From assembly GCA_035771165.1 (NCBI GenBank), contig JAWNZC010000304.1, positions 248,001 to 312,000 of the forward strand: DNA of 64,000 nucleotides. Reading direction: 5' to 3'. This DNA comes from Paragorgia papillata. Taxonomy: Eukaryota; Cnidaria; Anthozoa; Scleralcyonacea; Coralliidae. The notes under the pieces are model-generated. The model did not search any database, was not told the origin of the DNA, and worked only from the letters and a program-made list of their open reading frames with translations. The position numbers were made by a program, and so were the translations under genes. Numbering within the stretch: position 1 is the stretch's first letter; each line of letters starts with the position of its first letter. Positions 10,843 to 22,261 of this stretch are shown here, piece by piece.

Positions 10843-11785
10843 ATTTTGCAAAATATGCTAATTTATGCTAATTAATATTAAAAATATTTTATTATATAAA
10901 ATAGAGTGTTTTATTGATGTTTGCGCCACTAATAAAAACGATAATCTCACATGTGTGATTATTAATGATAATCTCACATGTGTCGATTATCGTGAAACGT
11001 ATTAGAGTTTAATGCTCTATTTTTGTGAGGAAATAGGACTATTTTTTTATATAATAAACAGAACAATACATGCTTGGAAACATAACATTTATTTCTCGTG
11101 TTGACCAAGATATCTCACTCGTTCGCTTTGCTCACTCGTGAGATATCCTAGTCAACACTAGAAATAAATTTCATATTTCCGCGCATCCATGTATTATTCT
11201 CTATATAATCAAAAACAAAATGTTAAATATTTAAACAATAAATGACTTTTCAAACAAACTTTGCCGAAGTAAAATGAAAAGCAACATTTCACAAATTCAA
11301 TTTGAAAAAATTAAAGCAATACAATAAAACTCAAATATTATGATTATAAACCATTGACCGACCTCCATGGTGCGCCACAGCGCGCGGTCATCACTTATTT
11401 TGGAAATTTACAAATTAAAACAGAATTATACAAAAACATAAGACAATAATACATCAGCAAGATTGTTTTTAAGTCAGCTATTCAGATTTTAGGTTATTTT
11501 GAGTGACATTTACTCCTGATTGCCATTACAACGCCGACAAGTCTGGGCAAAATTTTGTTCGATAATTGGCTGATCGGCAGAGATGGTTTTCGTCAAATTT
11601 TACCAAATTATTGCTAATCTACGAAATAATTACAACAGACAACTGCTTATACTTACTTCAGGAGTTGTCAGAGTCTAAATTTTCCTTAGTTTCGCTTATA
11701 TATTGACAAATAAAAGCCATTTTCTTCTTGTTGAGATGTACGTTGAAAATGCGAGATTTGAATATCCGGAACTTTAGGTTAGCGG
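10843..11785. repeat. Duplicated block C, copy 1
   Basis: It starts TTTTGCAAAATATGCTAATT and ends near AACTTTAGGTTAGC. It is repeated in direct orientation at 17062-18656 and partly inverted at 38397-38735. It includes AGAGTGTTTTATTGATG, hairpins around ACATGTG (10945-11000) and a long GAGATATC hairpin (11090-11170). In this copy the site GGAAACA/TAACATTT (11070-11085) is the unoccupied target of the 666-bp insertion in copy 2. Confidence 0.9.
11080..11180. repeat. Hairpin with GATATCTCAC arms
   Basis: CATTTATTTCTCGTGTTGAC and AGATATCTCAC on the left pair with GTGAGATATC and GTCAACACTAGAAATAAAT on the right around a GCTTTGC loop. The same hairpin is at 17963-18055 and, in inverted orientation, 38440-38545. 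Confidence 0.8.
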
Positions 11786-11965
11786 TCTCGGAACACTTCA
11801 TGGCATATCGTAATAAAGGTTTCATTTGTAAAAAGGGATAAAAAAAACGATACTAGTGTACGAGTGAAAATAATCAGTTGTTAGACTTTTTGAATTTTGA
11901 AAGTCTAATTTCATTTGGACCGAAATATTTCATAAAAATGATGATACACTGAAAAAATGTGATTA

Positions 11966-12400
11966 CAGGGGCGCAACTAGAAAATTTCGAGGGCAGGGGT
12001 TGAACGCCAAAAAAGGGCAAAGTCATTCAGTATTCTAAACAATTTGGGAGTAGAAGCCAAGCAGAGATTCTAGGGGGGTCCGGGGAAAATTTTTGAATTT
12101 TGGGTCTCTGAAACAGCATTTTCTGCATTTTGAGGACGCTTTTCTCGTATTTTCGGTTGCGGAAATTTTTATTTTGGTCTCGCATTATTTAAAATTTATC
12201 ATAATTATATTCAGCCTAGCTGCCGCCCGGGCCCACTGCTAGAAGCCTCTGAGTCTCGCCAGATTTGCGGAGAATTGTATTGCACTACAACAGACGATTA
12301 ATTATCTGTTTATCTAATGTCTAACCTAGTATTAGAGGTCTCACAAAAAGGGCAGGGGTTGCAACCCCCCCCAACCCAACCCACCCTAGTTGCGCGCCTG
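11966..12400. mobile_element. Non-autonomous element with CAGGGGCGCAACTAG ends
   Basis: CAGGGGCGCAACTAG at the left and CTAGTTGCGCGCCTG at the right are inverted with one mismatch. The flanks (TGTGATTA and TGATTTAA) are similar but not an exact duplication. The TIR style (CAGxGGCG) resembles hAT ends. There is no coding sequence. It is AT-poor near the right end, with a run of CCCC and CAACC. Confidence 0.68.
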
Positions 12401-12768
12401 TGATTTAAGGGTTTTTTGTTTTTGCTCAAAATGTGTTTTCAACTGTGCAAAAAATGACGTGTCAGAGACCCAAATTTCAAACATTTTAACAGTCACTGAT
12501 ATAAAACAGAGTGGTTAAACTATTTGGCGAACTATTTAAGCAATCAAGAATAACCAACCGTGGAATAACCAAAACCGTGGACAGAAAAAGACGCACAACA
12601 GGGGGCCATTATCATATTTCCTTACTGAATGTTGCACATAAATAGTTTATTTAGTCTACTATAACATTGCTTTAGCTTTAAAGTACGGTTCTAACTTGGC
12701 TGTAACGGCATTTTTTACAATATAAAGAAAATAGCCTTTTAGACAATCAGTGACAAAATACCTTGGGA
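12401..12768. other. No feature seen
   Basis: AT-rich sequence between the CAGGGGCG element and the left visible edge of block A copy 2. No open frame, repeat pair or structured RNA is supported. The first bases matching position 1 appear at 12769. Confidence 0.5.
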
Positions 12769-14510
12769 CATATCGCATTGTTGGTATTTACCTAATATTT
12801 CTTTCAATTATTTTGGTAGTAAATTATATCCCTCCCTCTCCCTCCCTATTCAATGTTGAATTTAAGGTAAGGAACTCAGTGAGCGTTGAAACGAGCACCT
12901 AAAGAGTCTCCAACATTGAACAGGGGGGCCGGGGGATACTTGGAGAGGAAAATATTGTCCTTTAGGTTGAAGTGTCCCAACACTTTTGTCACTGATTTTA
13001 TAGCTGCAATGGGTCGTTCTTGCTTTGTAAAAGTAATAAAAAAAAATACTATTTTGCGATTTCAGCTTGGAATTATCCGTGTGGTACTTCTAAATGATTG
13101 TATTTTGCATGTTAGTCGTATTTCAGTAGTTGTATAAACTTGTACATACTTGTATTTCAGTCATATTTAATGAAATTTAGTCGTATGTTACTCGTATGTA
13201 CCCGTATGTTACTCGTATGTTACTATTATGTACCCGTATGTTTCTCGCATGTACTCGTATGTTACTCGTATGTACCCGTACGTTACTCGTATGTACTCGT
13301 ATGTTACGTATACTCGTCGTATGTACCCGTATGTTACTTGTATGTACTCGTATGTACTCGTATGTTACTCGGGTGTAGTTTTAGTCTAGATCTGACAACA
13401 CCGCACATAAAGATTGACAGCTTGTCGTTGTCTGCTCCCGTTTCACAACCTTTCACAACCTTTCACAACATTTTACTAAGTTCACTGTGCTTCCTTCGAA
13501 TGTAAGGTCAAACCACCTTTCGATTTCAAATGAGTTTGAAAAAACACTTGGGGGTTCCTGAATCTGAAAATACAAAGAACCATTTCAGCCTTCGGTGTTC
13601 CTGATGTCCTCAGAGCAGCACTTATCGTATTATAAACATCGATAAAATACTTACATCGCTGACAATAGTCTCCATTTGAGCATCAATCTCCGCGGCATCC
13701 ACCTCCAGTAAATCTAAATTATCTCTAAGGCATCATCTCCAAAATCAAACTCATCATCGTGAACATTTTCTTGAAAGCGCTCGCGTCTTTTTCTGTCGCC
13801 ATATTAATAGCCTTGACCGTGCCCCTTCGCGTCACGTGACACGCTTGCCGTGTTTTTCCTTTTTGAAGTACGTCGTGTTTCCAGACACTTTAATTCTAGC
13901 TAGGGACTATGGGCAAACACAATAATACAATGAATGATAAACGCTTATGGGCTATATACATTTGAGATCGAAGTCACAAACCGCTTATAACTTCAACAGC
14001 AATTCACTGTGCTTGCCCTACTTACAAATTAACCGCAGATCTATCCAGACGGTCTGGCTGGCATGCTAGCTATATACATTTGAATATTAAGTTGGTAATT
14101 GCAGCAGTATTAAATAAATAATAATAGTTACCTGTATTTTGCATTAATTTGCTGTTGTCCAGTATTTAGTCCATCGCTTTATTAGTCATCGCTTTATAGT
14201 CTTTATAGTCCGAGCGCAGAACTTTCTCATGCAGTCATCTCGCCCAACGCACAACATATTTCCATACGTAAAAGTTGTGAGCGATGATCGTAAATGAACG
14301 CCGTTTATCGTACATGGACGTCGTAGAAGTTCGTCTACACAAGCTGCAGTATTTCAATGATGGAGAAAGAATTAAATTAATAGAGGACGTTTTTCAAGGT
14401 AAGTGCATGGTACTCGTAATTTAGCTTTTTGACTCGCCAATACGGAGTTAGAGTTAATTTAACTCCAAAAGCCGAGTTATATTTAACCCCGAAAAAAGTA
14501 TTATTTTTAA

Positions 14511-14603
14511 CACTTCGAGACCTGGACCTCTCCCTGTGCTGAATAAAATCGTCTGGCGTTAGCCAGAATAAACCTTAAAGACTCGTCGTCAGGCTTCAAA
14601 GTG
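14511..14603. mobile_element. 93-bp MITE with TTAA duplication
   Basis: CACTTCGAG at the left and CTTCAAAGTG at the right form short inverted ends. TTAA lies on both sides (14507-14510, 14604-14607). Copy 1 of the block (near 1738-1745) has a single uninterrupted TTAA. A TTAA duplication indicates piggyBac- or Kolobok-type mobilisation. The body contains AATAAAATCGTC and GTTAGCCAGAATAAACC. This is one of the smallest elements in the window with fully defined ends. Confidence 0.88.
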
Positions 14604-14754
14604 TTAACCTTTTTTGTAACTCCGTTTTTGTGGTTAAATTAACTCCTTCAAAATAATACTGTGCGCACTTATTTTTCAATAGTGAAATAAAAGTAGCGTG
14701 TTGCGTAGGCAGTGTTGAAACAACAATCGAAATTTTGTTAGGTTAGATATATAT

Positions 14755-14887
14755 ACCGCCGAAACAGAGAACGTAGGAGTCTAACGTTACGAGCGAAGGC
14801 CCTTCGTCAGAGAGAAACGTCTTCTCTCTGACGAAGCTAGGGCCTTCGCTCGAAGCATTAGACTACTACGTTCTCTGTTTCGGCAGT
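14755..14887. repeat. Hairpin, copy in block A2
   Basis: Equivalent of 1891-2019, with GCCGAAACAGAGAACGTAG on the left and CTACGTTCTCTGTTTCGGC on the right. Its arm match is slightly longer than in copy 1. Confidence 0.8.
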
Positions 14888-16275
14888 ATGTCTAACCCGA
14901 GGGGTCCGCCACGGCAGAAATCTCGTACGCTCACCTCAGAAATCACAAGAAATCAAGTCAGAAATCAGGAAATCAACATCAGAAATCAGGAAATCACTAG
15001 AAATTACACGCACTTTGAAATCAGAAATCAACGAGAATATAACGAGAGTGCTAGAGATAATGTGATGTATATACTGACAAGTGCAGGTATTGAATATCTG
15101 GACCAAGTTCAGGAATTTCCTTATTAACATTCTTAACACATTCCTTCATGGCTTAACACTGCAATTAACACTAATGAACATCCTTTCATTCGCCCTCCCA
15201 AATTTTGTGATTTCGCATATATTTTTAATTTTTTTCTTTGAATTTCCTGAGTGGTCCGCCAAGTTTCTATTGATATTTACTTTCATCATTCGATTAGCTA
15301 GTGAATCGTTTTCCCATTTATCTGGAAATTCATAGGGAAAAATTAAAAATATATGCGAAATCACAAATTTGCGAGGGCGAATGAAAGGATCTTCATTAGT
15401 GTTAATTGCAGTGTTAAGCCATGAAAGAATGTGTTAAGAATATTAAAAAGGAAATTCCTGAACTTGGTCCAGATATTCAATACCTTGCACTTACTTGTCA
15501 GTATATACATCACATTCTCTCTTGCACTCTCGTTATATTATGTGATTGCTGAGCTTACATTTTCTAGCAGAATTACGATGACATAACATTAATTGTATCT
15601 TTTGACGCTAATAAAAAGCAGCGCAAGGGAACACGCAGATAAAACGTATGAACTGGAATTAAGAACGAAGATTATCGCAAACTACTCATTTCCGGTCTCT
15701 CATGCAGAGATTTAAGTTGATTTCTGATTTCAAAGTGCGTGTGATTTCTAGTGATTTCCTGATTTCTGATGTTGATTTCCTGATTTCTGACTTGATTTTT
15801 TGCGATTTCTGAGGTCACTTCAACCCACCGACGCGGAGTTTATCTGTCTATTTTAAAGTACAAAATAAAAAGGGGGGAAAATGACAAAATTCAAGAGTTT
15901 CGTGCTTGTGGAAGCTGATTTTGTTATTGTATTAAAGCCGAGTTGTAGGTTTTTTCCTTGGATTATGTCCGTTTTAGTATACCATCGCCATTAACAAGTC
16001 AGAAACAGGGAAAATGCGGTTTGAGGCTTGTAATTTCTTGATATATATAGCGAATCAAAGCAAATCGATCATCAAATCCGTGTAGAAATCTGGAAATCAC
16101 CATTGAAATCTGGAAATCGCCAAAGAAATGACGAAATCACAATAGAAATCACGAAATCCATATCGAAATCTGAAATCATTTGAAATCTTGAAATCAGTTC
16201 AGAAATCACGTGACTTCGAAATCTCGTACGCTTTTGATGGCCGTGGCGGGCCCCTCGGTCTAACCTTACTATATA
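14888..16275. mobile_element. Foldback element with GAAATCA-rich arms, copy 2
   Basis: Same organisation as 2020-3320. The right terminal GAAATC array is longer here (about 80 bp extra near 16130-16225), so copy 1 has lost repeat units or copy 2 has gained them. Confidence 0.7.
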
Positions 16276-16411
16276 TAGAGCGTTTTCATCTGACGTCACG
16301 GCGGCCATATTGGTGTACCAAAACAATGAAATGCCGGCCATATTGGTGTACGGTATGGGAATTAGCTCTTTCTCCCATGGGGCCACCGATCACGTGAGTG
16401 AAAACGCTCTA
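16276..16411. mobile_element. MITE with TAGAGCGTTTTCA ends (block A2)
   Basis: Orthologous position to 3561-3726 with the same 13-bp inverted ends. A 30-bp segment between CTCTTTCT and CCCATGGGG is missing relative to copy 1. Confidence 0.82.
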
Positions 16412-16836
16412 AGGCCGTTTGCTGTTGCACGATATCGTTCACTTTCATTAAGCATGTCTTAGAACTGAAATATTTTTACATAACTTACCACTTTCGAATA
16501 CGCTGAACACGATTCCGAAGAGTTTCCGCTCCGTAGACCCGCAGTATTTTTGTAAATTCCACTTTTATCTTCACTTCTTTCACGAGAATCCCGCTATCTG
16601 CCGCCATCTTGAAATTAGATAACATTGTCCTCATCCGCTGTATTATGTGACCCAGTCTCCTTATTTCGCGGCAGAGTTAATATTTAGAGCGATGGGATCT
16701 ATTGCATTCTGATTTCCTCCCCAGACCTCTCATTCGAACTGTTCAAGATGGAGGAAAGCAGTGGTTATAGTGATGACCTTCCGCGCGCGTTTGTGTAATC
16801 CATTTTGATGGCAAAGAAGGGCAGATCAAAGATCTA

Positions 16837-17056
16837 AGATCTAACACAAGATACCTTAGAGAAAATAGTTGAAAGGAGAGAGCAGTGGCTAAGTCTGCCA
16901 TCGTCATATAAACATTTCACAATTAAAGTGTCCGGAAAGGCGGGGTACTTCAAAGCGCACGCTTTTTGTTCCCTTTCAATTCTGATCACGTGGGACGAAG
17001 GGACAAATTTCAGATGTCAACTGTTTAGTTACGCTCAGCAAAAGTATTCAACATTT
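16837..17056 (+). pseudogene. Coding fragment upstream of THAP remnant
   Basis: An open stretch of about 70 codons includes D-T-L-E-K-I-V-E-R-R-E-Q-W-L-S-L-P and then K-A-G-Y-F-K-A-H-A-F, running towards the Y-A-Q-Q-K-Y segment that precedes the THAP-like core in the other copies. The Cys codon next to it is deleted here, and sequence breaks into block C after TTTGGACG. The last part (from AATTAAAGTGTCCGGAAAGG) is also at 33583-33720. I cannot name the protein; the codon pattern looks like decayed coding sequence of the same gene as the THAP remnant. Confidence 0.4.
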
Positions 17057-17291
17057 GGACGTTTTGCAAAAATGCTAATTTATGCTAATTATTAAAAATA
17101 TTTTATTATATAAAATAGAGTGTTTTATTGATGTTTGCGCCACTAATAAAAACGATAATGTATGATTATTCATGATAATCTAACATGTGTCGATTATCAT
17201 GAAACGTATTAGAGTTTACTGCTCTATTTTTGTGGCGAAATAGGACTATTTTTTTATATATAATAAACAGAACAATGCATGCTTGGAAACA

Positions 17292-17957
17292 CACGGTGGT
17301 CAGAAATTATTTTTTTTCTCCCACTTGGCTCACCAAGGTATTTAGATTATCCAGAATGAAATGAAACTGCGCATGATCATAGCTTAGGAAAGTCTACATT
17401 TTGTGGTCGTGATTTCACACTTGTCGTTGACCGTGTGACGTCACTAATGACGTTCAATATCTGACGTCATCAAAACGTAATTATGACGTCATAATTACGT
17501 TTTGATGACGTCAGAGATAAAATAAGTACATAAATCCCAAATTCAAAAAACTACAAATTTGTTTTTATCTATGATGCACTTTGTTTATTTCCGATTTGGT
17601 TTATAGTTTTCGAGTTTTAATACCCTAAAGTTTGACCATATATGGCGAATTATTTACATTCTTTTACATTTCGCGGGAAATTTAAATTATAAAATCAGTC
17701 ATAACTCTACTTCGAAATTTTCGTATTAATTAAAGAACATTTTTATACAATTCTTAAAATCAATTTCTAAATTCTAAATTTTGGCGCTAAGTTTGAACGT
17801 CATTAGTGACGTCACACGGTCAACGACAAGTGTGAAATCACGACCACAAAATGTAGATTTGCCTAAGCTATGATCATGCGCAGTTTCGTTTCATTCTGGA
17901 TATTCTAAATACCTTGGTGAGCCAAGTGGGAGAAAAAAAATATTTCTGACCACCGTG
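17292..17957. mobile_element. 666-bp palindromic MITE with ACA duplication
   Basis: The ends CACGGTGGTCAGAAAT...ATTTCTGACCACCGTG are inverted for about 170 bp, including AATACCTTGGTGAGCC and TTGTCGTTGACCGTGTGACG. ACA lies on both sides (17289-17291, 17958-17960), and copy 1 of block C has one ACA at the unoccupied site (about 11080). A 3-bp duplication with ends starting CAC fits the CMC group (EnSpm/Chapaev-like), which is inference. The centre-left contains a 52-bp perfect palindrome with three TGACGTCA sites (17462-17513). No transposase ORF. Confidence 0.9.
17462..17513. repeat. 52-bp perfect palindrome with three CRE-like TGACGTCA sites
   Basis: Each 26-bp half starts TGACGTCATCAAAACGTAAT and the two halves are exact reverse complements. 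TGACGTCA occurs at both ends and at the dyad centre. TGACGTCA is the canonical ATF/CREB full site. More GACGTCA words lie in the arms of the surrounding MITE. Whether these sites are bound is unknown. Confidence 0.93.
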
Positions 17958-18689
17958 ACATGACATTTATTTCTCGTGTTCACCAAGATATCTCACGCGT
18001 TCGCTTTGCTCACACGTGAGATATCCTAGTCAACACTCGAAATAAATTTCATATTTCCGCGCATCCATATATTACTCTCTATATATAACAAAGTGCTAAA
18101 TATTTAAACAATAAATTACTTTTCCAACAAACTTTGTAGAAGTAAAATGAAAAGCAACATTTCACAAATTCAATTTGAAAAAATTAAAGCAATACAATAA
18201 AACTCAAATATTATGATTATAAACCATTGTGACCTCCTTCCATGGTGCGCCACAGCGCGCGGTCATCACTTATTTTGGAAATTTACAAATTAAAAACAGA
18301 ATTATACCACAACATAAGACAATAATACATCAGCAAGATTGTTTTTAAGTCAGCTCTTCAGATTGTTATTTTGAGTGACATTTACTCCTGTTTGCCATTA
18401 CAACGCCGACAAGTCTAGGCAAAATTTTGTTCGATAATTGGCCTATCGGCAGAGATGGTTTTCGTCAAATTTTACCAAATTATTGCTAATCTACGAGATA
18501 ATTACAACAGACAAGTGCTTATACTTACTTTAGGAGTTGTTAGAATCTAAATTTTCCTTATAGTTTCGCATATATATTGACAAATAAAAGCGATTTTCTT
18601 CTTGTTGAGATGCACGTTGAAAATGCGAGATTTGAATATCCGGAACTTTAGGTTAGCCAATACGGAGGCTTAGCTTTAGGAGGTCAATA

Positions 18690-18900
18690 CGGAGTTAGAG
18701 TAACCCCCAATCATGTGAGAGTTAATTTAACTCCACAAAAGAGGATTGTTTTGACTCCATTTGTAGCCGTGAGAAAATAGCCGCCTCTTCTCGCACGACC
18801 CCCGCTGTTTTCTCAGGCTACAATAAGAGTTATTTTAACTGCAAAACATAGGAGTTATTTTAACCAACCCTGGCTAACTCCTGTTAATTGTATTAAATCC
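18690..18900. repeat. GGAGTTA cluster with a 60-bp palindromic insert
   Basis: GAGTTA/TAACTCC words are spread over 200 bp. At 18764-18822 a GTAGCC-TGAGAAAA type inverted pair (TGTAGCCGTGAGAAAATAGC and the complementary CTGTTTTCTCAGGCTACA) surrounds CCTCTTCTCGCACGACCCCC. That looks like a separate tiny insertion within the cluster. Confidence 0.6.
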
Positions 18901-19202
18901 CAGAGGTTTATCACTTTTAATTGTTTAAATTCTGTTTGCTAGTAGGGTTTTTCATCATTTCACTGTTTCGCACAGGATAAGAAGGAGCAACCTATTTTCA
19001 TGATACTTAGGACACGTGTGTTGCCAGCTGAGCTTCCTCGTTTGCCTCAAATCTCAATAGTTTCCTTATGGCAGAACCCGTTCTTCCTCACTGCATTCAT
19101 GTCGGAGCGGTTTTGGCCGACTGGGCGAGGCACCTAACCAGCCGCCTGCCAACAACGCAAACGATGCGAGCGAATCTCCATTGGTTCCCGATGCCAATGC
19201 TA

Positions 19203-19392
19203 TAGACCACTTTCATAATGGCCGCCGCTTTAAATATTCTTTTATGTGCATCTAAATTAGCCTTTCTAGCCTCGTTAGGGAGCAAAGATTCTTTTGAATT
19301 GCAGACACGCAAACGAGGCCAGAAAGGCTTATAGAGATGCACACAAAAAAATATTTAAGTTGGTCGTCATTATGCATGAAAGAGGTCTATAA
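19203..19392. mobile_element. CACTTTCATAA foldback MITE
   Basis: The left arm is TATAGACCxCTTTCATAATG, then AAATATTCTTTTATGTGCAT, then AGCCTTTCTxGCCTCGTT. The right arm is the complement in reverse order, ending CATGAAAGAGGTCTATA. The element is about 190 bp with a small loop. A second full copy is at 34853-35045, and a half copy at 4662-4768. Confidence 0.8.
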
Positions 19393-19746
19393 ACCAGGTA
19401 GAAGAACTTGTCGGCAATCAACCAGTTCAGCTGCTTGTGCGGCCTGCCCGTCCCTCAGGTTAGCTTTCTTGTTTCATACCTTTCTGTCTAGTGCCATAAA
19501 CGCTCGTTTTGCTCATTTTGGTTTGTCTATTCATTGTTTGTGCTATTTTTCACGCTGCTTGCTAACTCTTTTTCACTTTTCTTCATACTTTGTACAGTTT
19601 TCGCCATTCTAGCGACGAAATTTCAGTTGTGCATATATGGTATTTTTCTTTCGTTGTAGCTATGTGCCTCGCCTTTCTTTATGCGTTCCGCATTGGTTAT
19701 CTCGCAGAGCAGGGCCACGGGTTCTCCTTTCTCAACAACGGACAAT

Positions 19747-19905
19747 TGTCGCTGCTGTGTGACGGCGTTTAGTTTGGTTCGGTAAGTTATATTTCGCTGC
19801 TGTGTGACGGCATTTAATTTAGTTAAGTTTAGCCGATATCGCTGCAACCTCGTACCCAGGGTTTCACTCGGCGCACGCTGGAGAAAAGACCCTGGTCTTG
19901 GTTAT
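19747..19905. repeat. GCTGCTGTGTGACGGCGTTTA repeat plus CCTCGTACCCAGGGT segment
   Basis: Two units of CGCTGCTGTGTGACGGC(G/A)TTTA(G/A)TTTxGTT are followed by CCTCGTACCCAGGGTTTCAC and CGCACGCTGGAGAAAAGACC. The same two parts occur at 25228-25520, but the CCTCGTACCC part is inverted relative to the tandem units there. GACCCTGGGxACGAGG-type ends recall a coral repeat family. Confidence 0.7.
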
Positions 19906-20259
19906 AAATCCATGTCCAATCTTCACGGATTTTCCGGTTAGGTTATGGTGTGAGGCTTTCATGAAGTACCTGGGTTATTTAGGACATAGAAATTGTCACA
20001 AGGGAGGGGAGGTTATATTTCAATTGGTCACACGACACTGATAAATGCGCGAAAACGCCAAAGAGATGTTGGAGAAATTTTTCACTGAGGTCTCACAATG
20101 TATAGCCTCCTCCGCAGACGTTCTTATGGCTCGCTTTCCTCCCCAAACTAACGTCTGCTCACCCGAGAGCTACATTCCATTCCCTTTGTGTTGTACATGG
20201 ACCAATGAAATTACACCATTGTCGTGCTAAATAAAGCAGTCCGGGCTGCATGGTGTTGT

Positions 20260-20583
20260 TATATGTAAATTTGTTTAGTCGAAAGCTAATATTTTGAAAA
20301 GTTTGGCCTAGAACTTCACGAAATTTACGAAGAATACTATTTTGACTATGTTCTTGCTGCCTATATGCAAACAAATAAGCGTTGAAAGCCAGTGTAAAGC
20401 GTAAGAGCGTTAAGAGAAATTTAAGATTGTAAACAAAAGCTCAAATAATATTTAGGTGCATGTTTAGTGTCTGAACCGACTGTCTGAATTAGTTTATTTG
20501 AAAGCTAACATTTCGCTTACTATAGCTCAGAGCTTTACAAAATTTACGAAGAATGGTATTATGAATATGTTCTTGCTGGTCGT
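20260..20583. repeat. Diverged direct repeat of about 100 bp
   Basis: 20266-20365 (TTAGTCGAAAGCTAATATTT, AATTTACGAAGAAT, TATGTTCTTGCTG) recurs at 20487-20583 with substitutions (TTATTTGAAAGCTAACATTT, AATTTACGAAGAAT, TATGTTCTTGCTG). The unit is not clearly part of a known element. Confidence 0.6.
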
Positions 20584-20589
20584 GTAAAT

Positions 20590-21461
20590 AAATCTGTGCG
20601 AAGAGCTTTAGAAAATCTACAAGTGTCGGCGACATATATCTAGCGGACAATAAATTCTACGGGATGTTTGGCCATGTCTGGGTAGCAACCTCGATGTTTA
20701 TATTCAGCTTCATATTCCAGGCAGTGGCGCTTTCAACTTTATTTCATGTACATGTATTCATATTGCAATTCACAGTTAATACAACATCATCTTATTGATT
20801 CTGTTTAAATTTTTACTAAACTATAATTAGCAATAGGTTCGAAATATTTATTCAATGTTTCAAACGATCAGCTCAAGCCTCAAGGTCGAAGGTCAGGTTT
20901 CCAGATATTGGAAGTCTGATTCTGATTGGTCAACATTTGGAAAGGAATTTGCTGCTCGGGTAAGCAGTTGAGGGGGAGTGAGAACGAACCTGCTGCGAAG
21001 GAGACTAGCAATTGTACGAAGTTATAAGATACTCAAAAGACATATTTCTTATTTTGTTTGAAAAGCCCGGCAAAAATAAGCCAGAAAGGTGTGATAGTTT
21101 TCGCGGCGGCAACGTATCTTTAGAAGTTTGATTCGACAGGTCAAATCACGAGTGACAAGAACAATTCAACAACGTTCAAAACAAACTCATAAATTTTTAA
21201 TTAATAAAAGCTTCACAAAAGAAAATGTTTATCTAACTTTTAAAAGGACTGACAAGTGTTGTTTTCTTAAGCGGTCTGTCTTCTAATAAAAGAATTGGAA
21301 AACGTAATTTACACGTACGTATTTCTACATGCACATGACAATGCGGTTTCTTTACCATTGCGTATATGTCGAAAGAAGACGTATTAAATATAACATAAAC
21401 AAGACAAAGCTTTACCTCTTCGTCTGATGTAAATGCGAACTGTTTTATTAGAGGCTGATCC
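20590..21461. other. No feature seen
   Basis: AT-rich single-copy-looking sequence up to the left end of the 3.2-kb foldback. No convincing coding, RNA or repeat signal. Confidence 0.45.
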
Positions 21462-21477
21462 CGCACAGTTAATTTCA

Positions 21478-21730
21478 AGGAGTTAATTTGACTCCAAAAG
21501 TGGAGTTAAAAAAAAAGGTACAGAATAACTCCTTTTCTGGAGTTATTTTTTACTCCAAAATTTTAACTCCTTTTTTGGAGTAAGCGTAACTCCAAAACTG
21601 GAGTAAGAATAACTCCTATAGGAGTAGTTATTACTCCAGAATTGGAGTAAAAAGGGCAATAATTTGACTCCAGAACTGGAGTAAAAATAAACACACCAGA
21701 TAACTCCTTTTGTGGAGTTATATTTATTTA
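21478..21730. repeat. GGAGTTA/TAACTCC array, left end of the 3.2-kb element
   Basis: At least fifteen occurrences of GGAGTTA, GGAGTAA or their complements in 250 bp are arranged as many short inverted pairs (for example GGAGTTATTTTTTACTCC). Spacing is irregular, so this is a motif cluster and not a simple tandem repeat. Confidence 0.85.
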
Positions 21731-22261
21731 CACCGGTAGACAAATTTCACAAATGAATACAAACACAAATTGGTTGAATACATTTTATTCGATAGATTAT
21801 ATGGCTTGCACTTGTCTTACATATAAAGTTTGTTATATACTCAGCCAATATATACACTGAAAATATTAATATTAAAATATTAATCACATGCAGTCAATAT
21901 ATGCATTTGTAAGAAAAGTTCTCTTCAAGAACGTTCTCGTCGCCACTCACCGTATAGGATTCTTATAAGTTCTGCCAAATTATCGAGATCTTGGTTCCCT
22001 ACCATGTATTTATCTAGCACATATTTCTGGAGTTGTCATACGCGTATTCGAAGCATAATCCTTGTTGTGAATATTTATATAATAACAATAACCAACCATT
22101 GACACGAATCTTCGAAGAAAAGCATTTATCGTTCAATTCTTTATTTTATGGTTGATACTCTCCCAATCCTTTGAAGTGACAGACTCCAATAGTCAAGTTA
22201 TGCAAATTTAATAACTTCAGTGCGAATAATCCCGTACCATATATTAATGTGATCTGGCAAG

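Larger units (their letters stand above)
12769..16808. repeat. Duplicated block A, copy 2
   Basis: Direct copy of 1-4165. It carries a 93-bp TTAA-flanked insertion (14511-14603), has fewer minisatellite units (13182-13375), and lacks the 235-bp TA-flanked MITE. After 16808 it continues into about 220 bp that copy 1 does not have, joined to THAP-remnant sequence and then directly to block C at 17062. The homology stops on the left at 12769, which coincides with position 1 only because the window starts there. Confidence 0.93.
17062..18656. repeat. Duplicated block C, copy 2
   Basis: Direct copy of 10843-11785, interrupted by the 666-bp insertion at 17292-17957. Ends diverge at GGTTAGC. Small indels separate the copies (for example the ACATGTG hairpin is partly deleted here). 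Confidence 0.9.
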
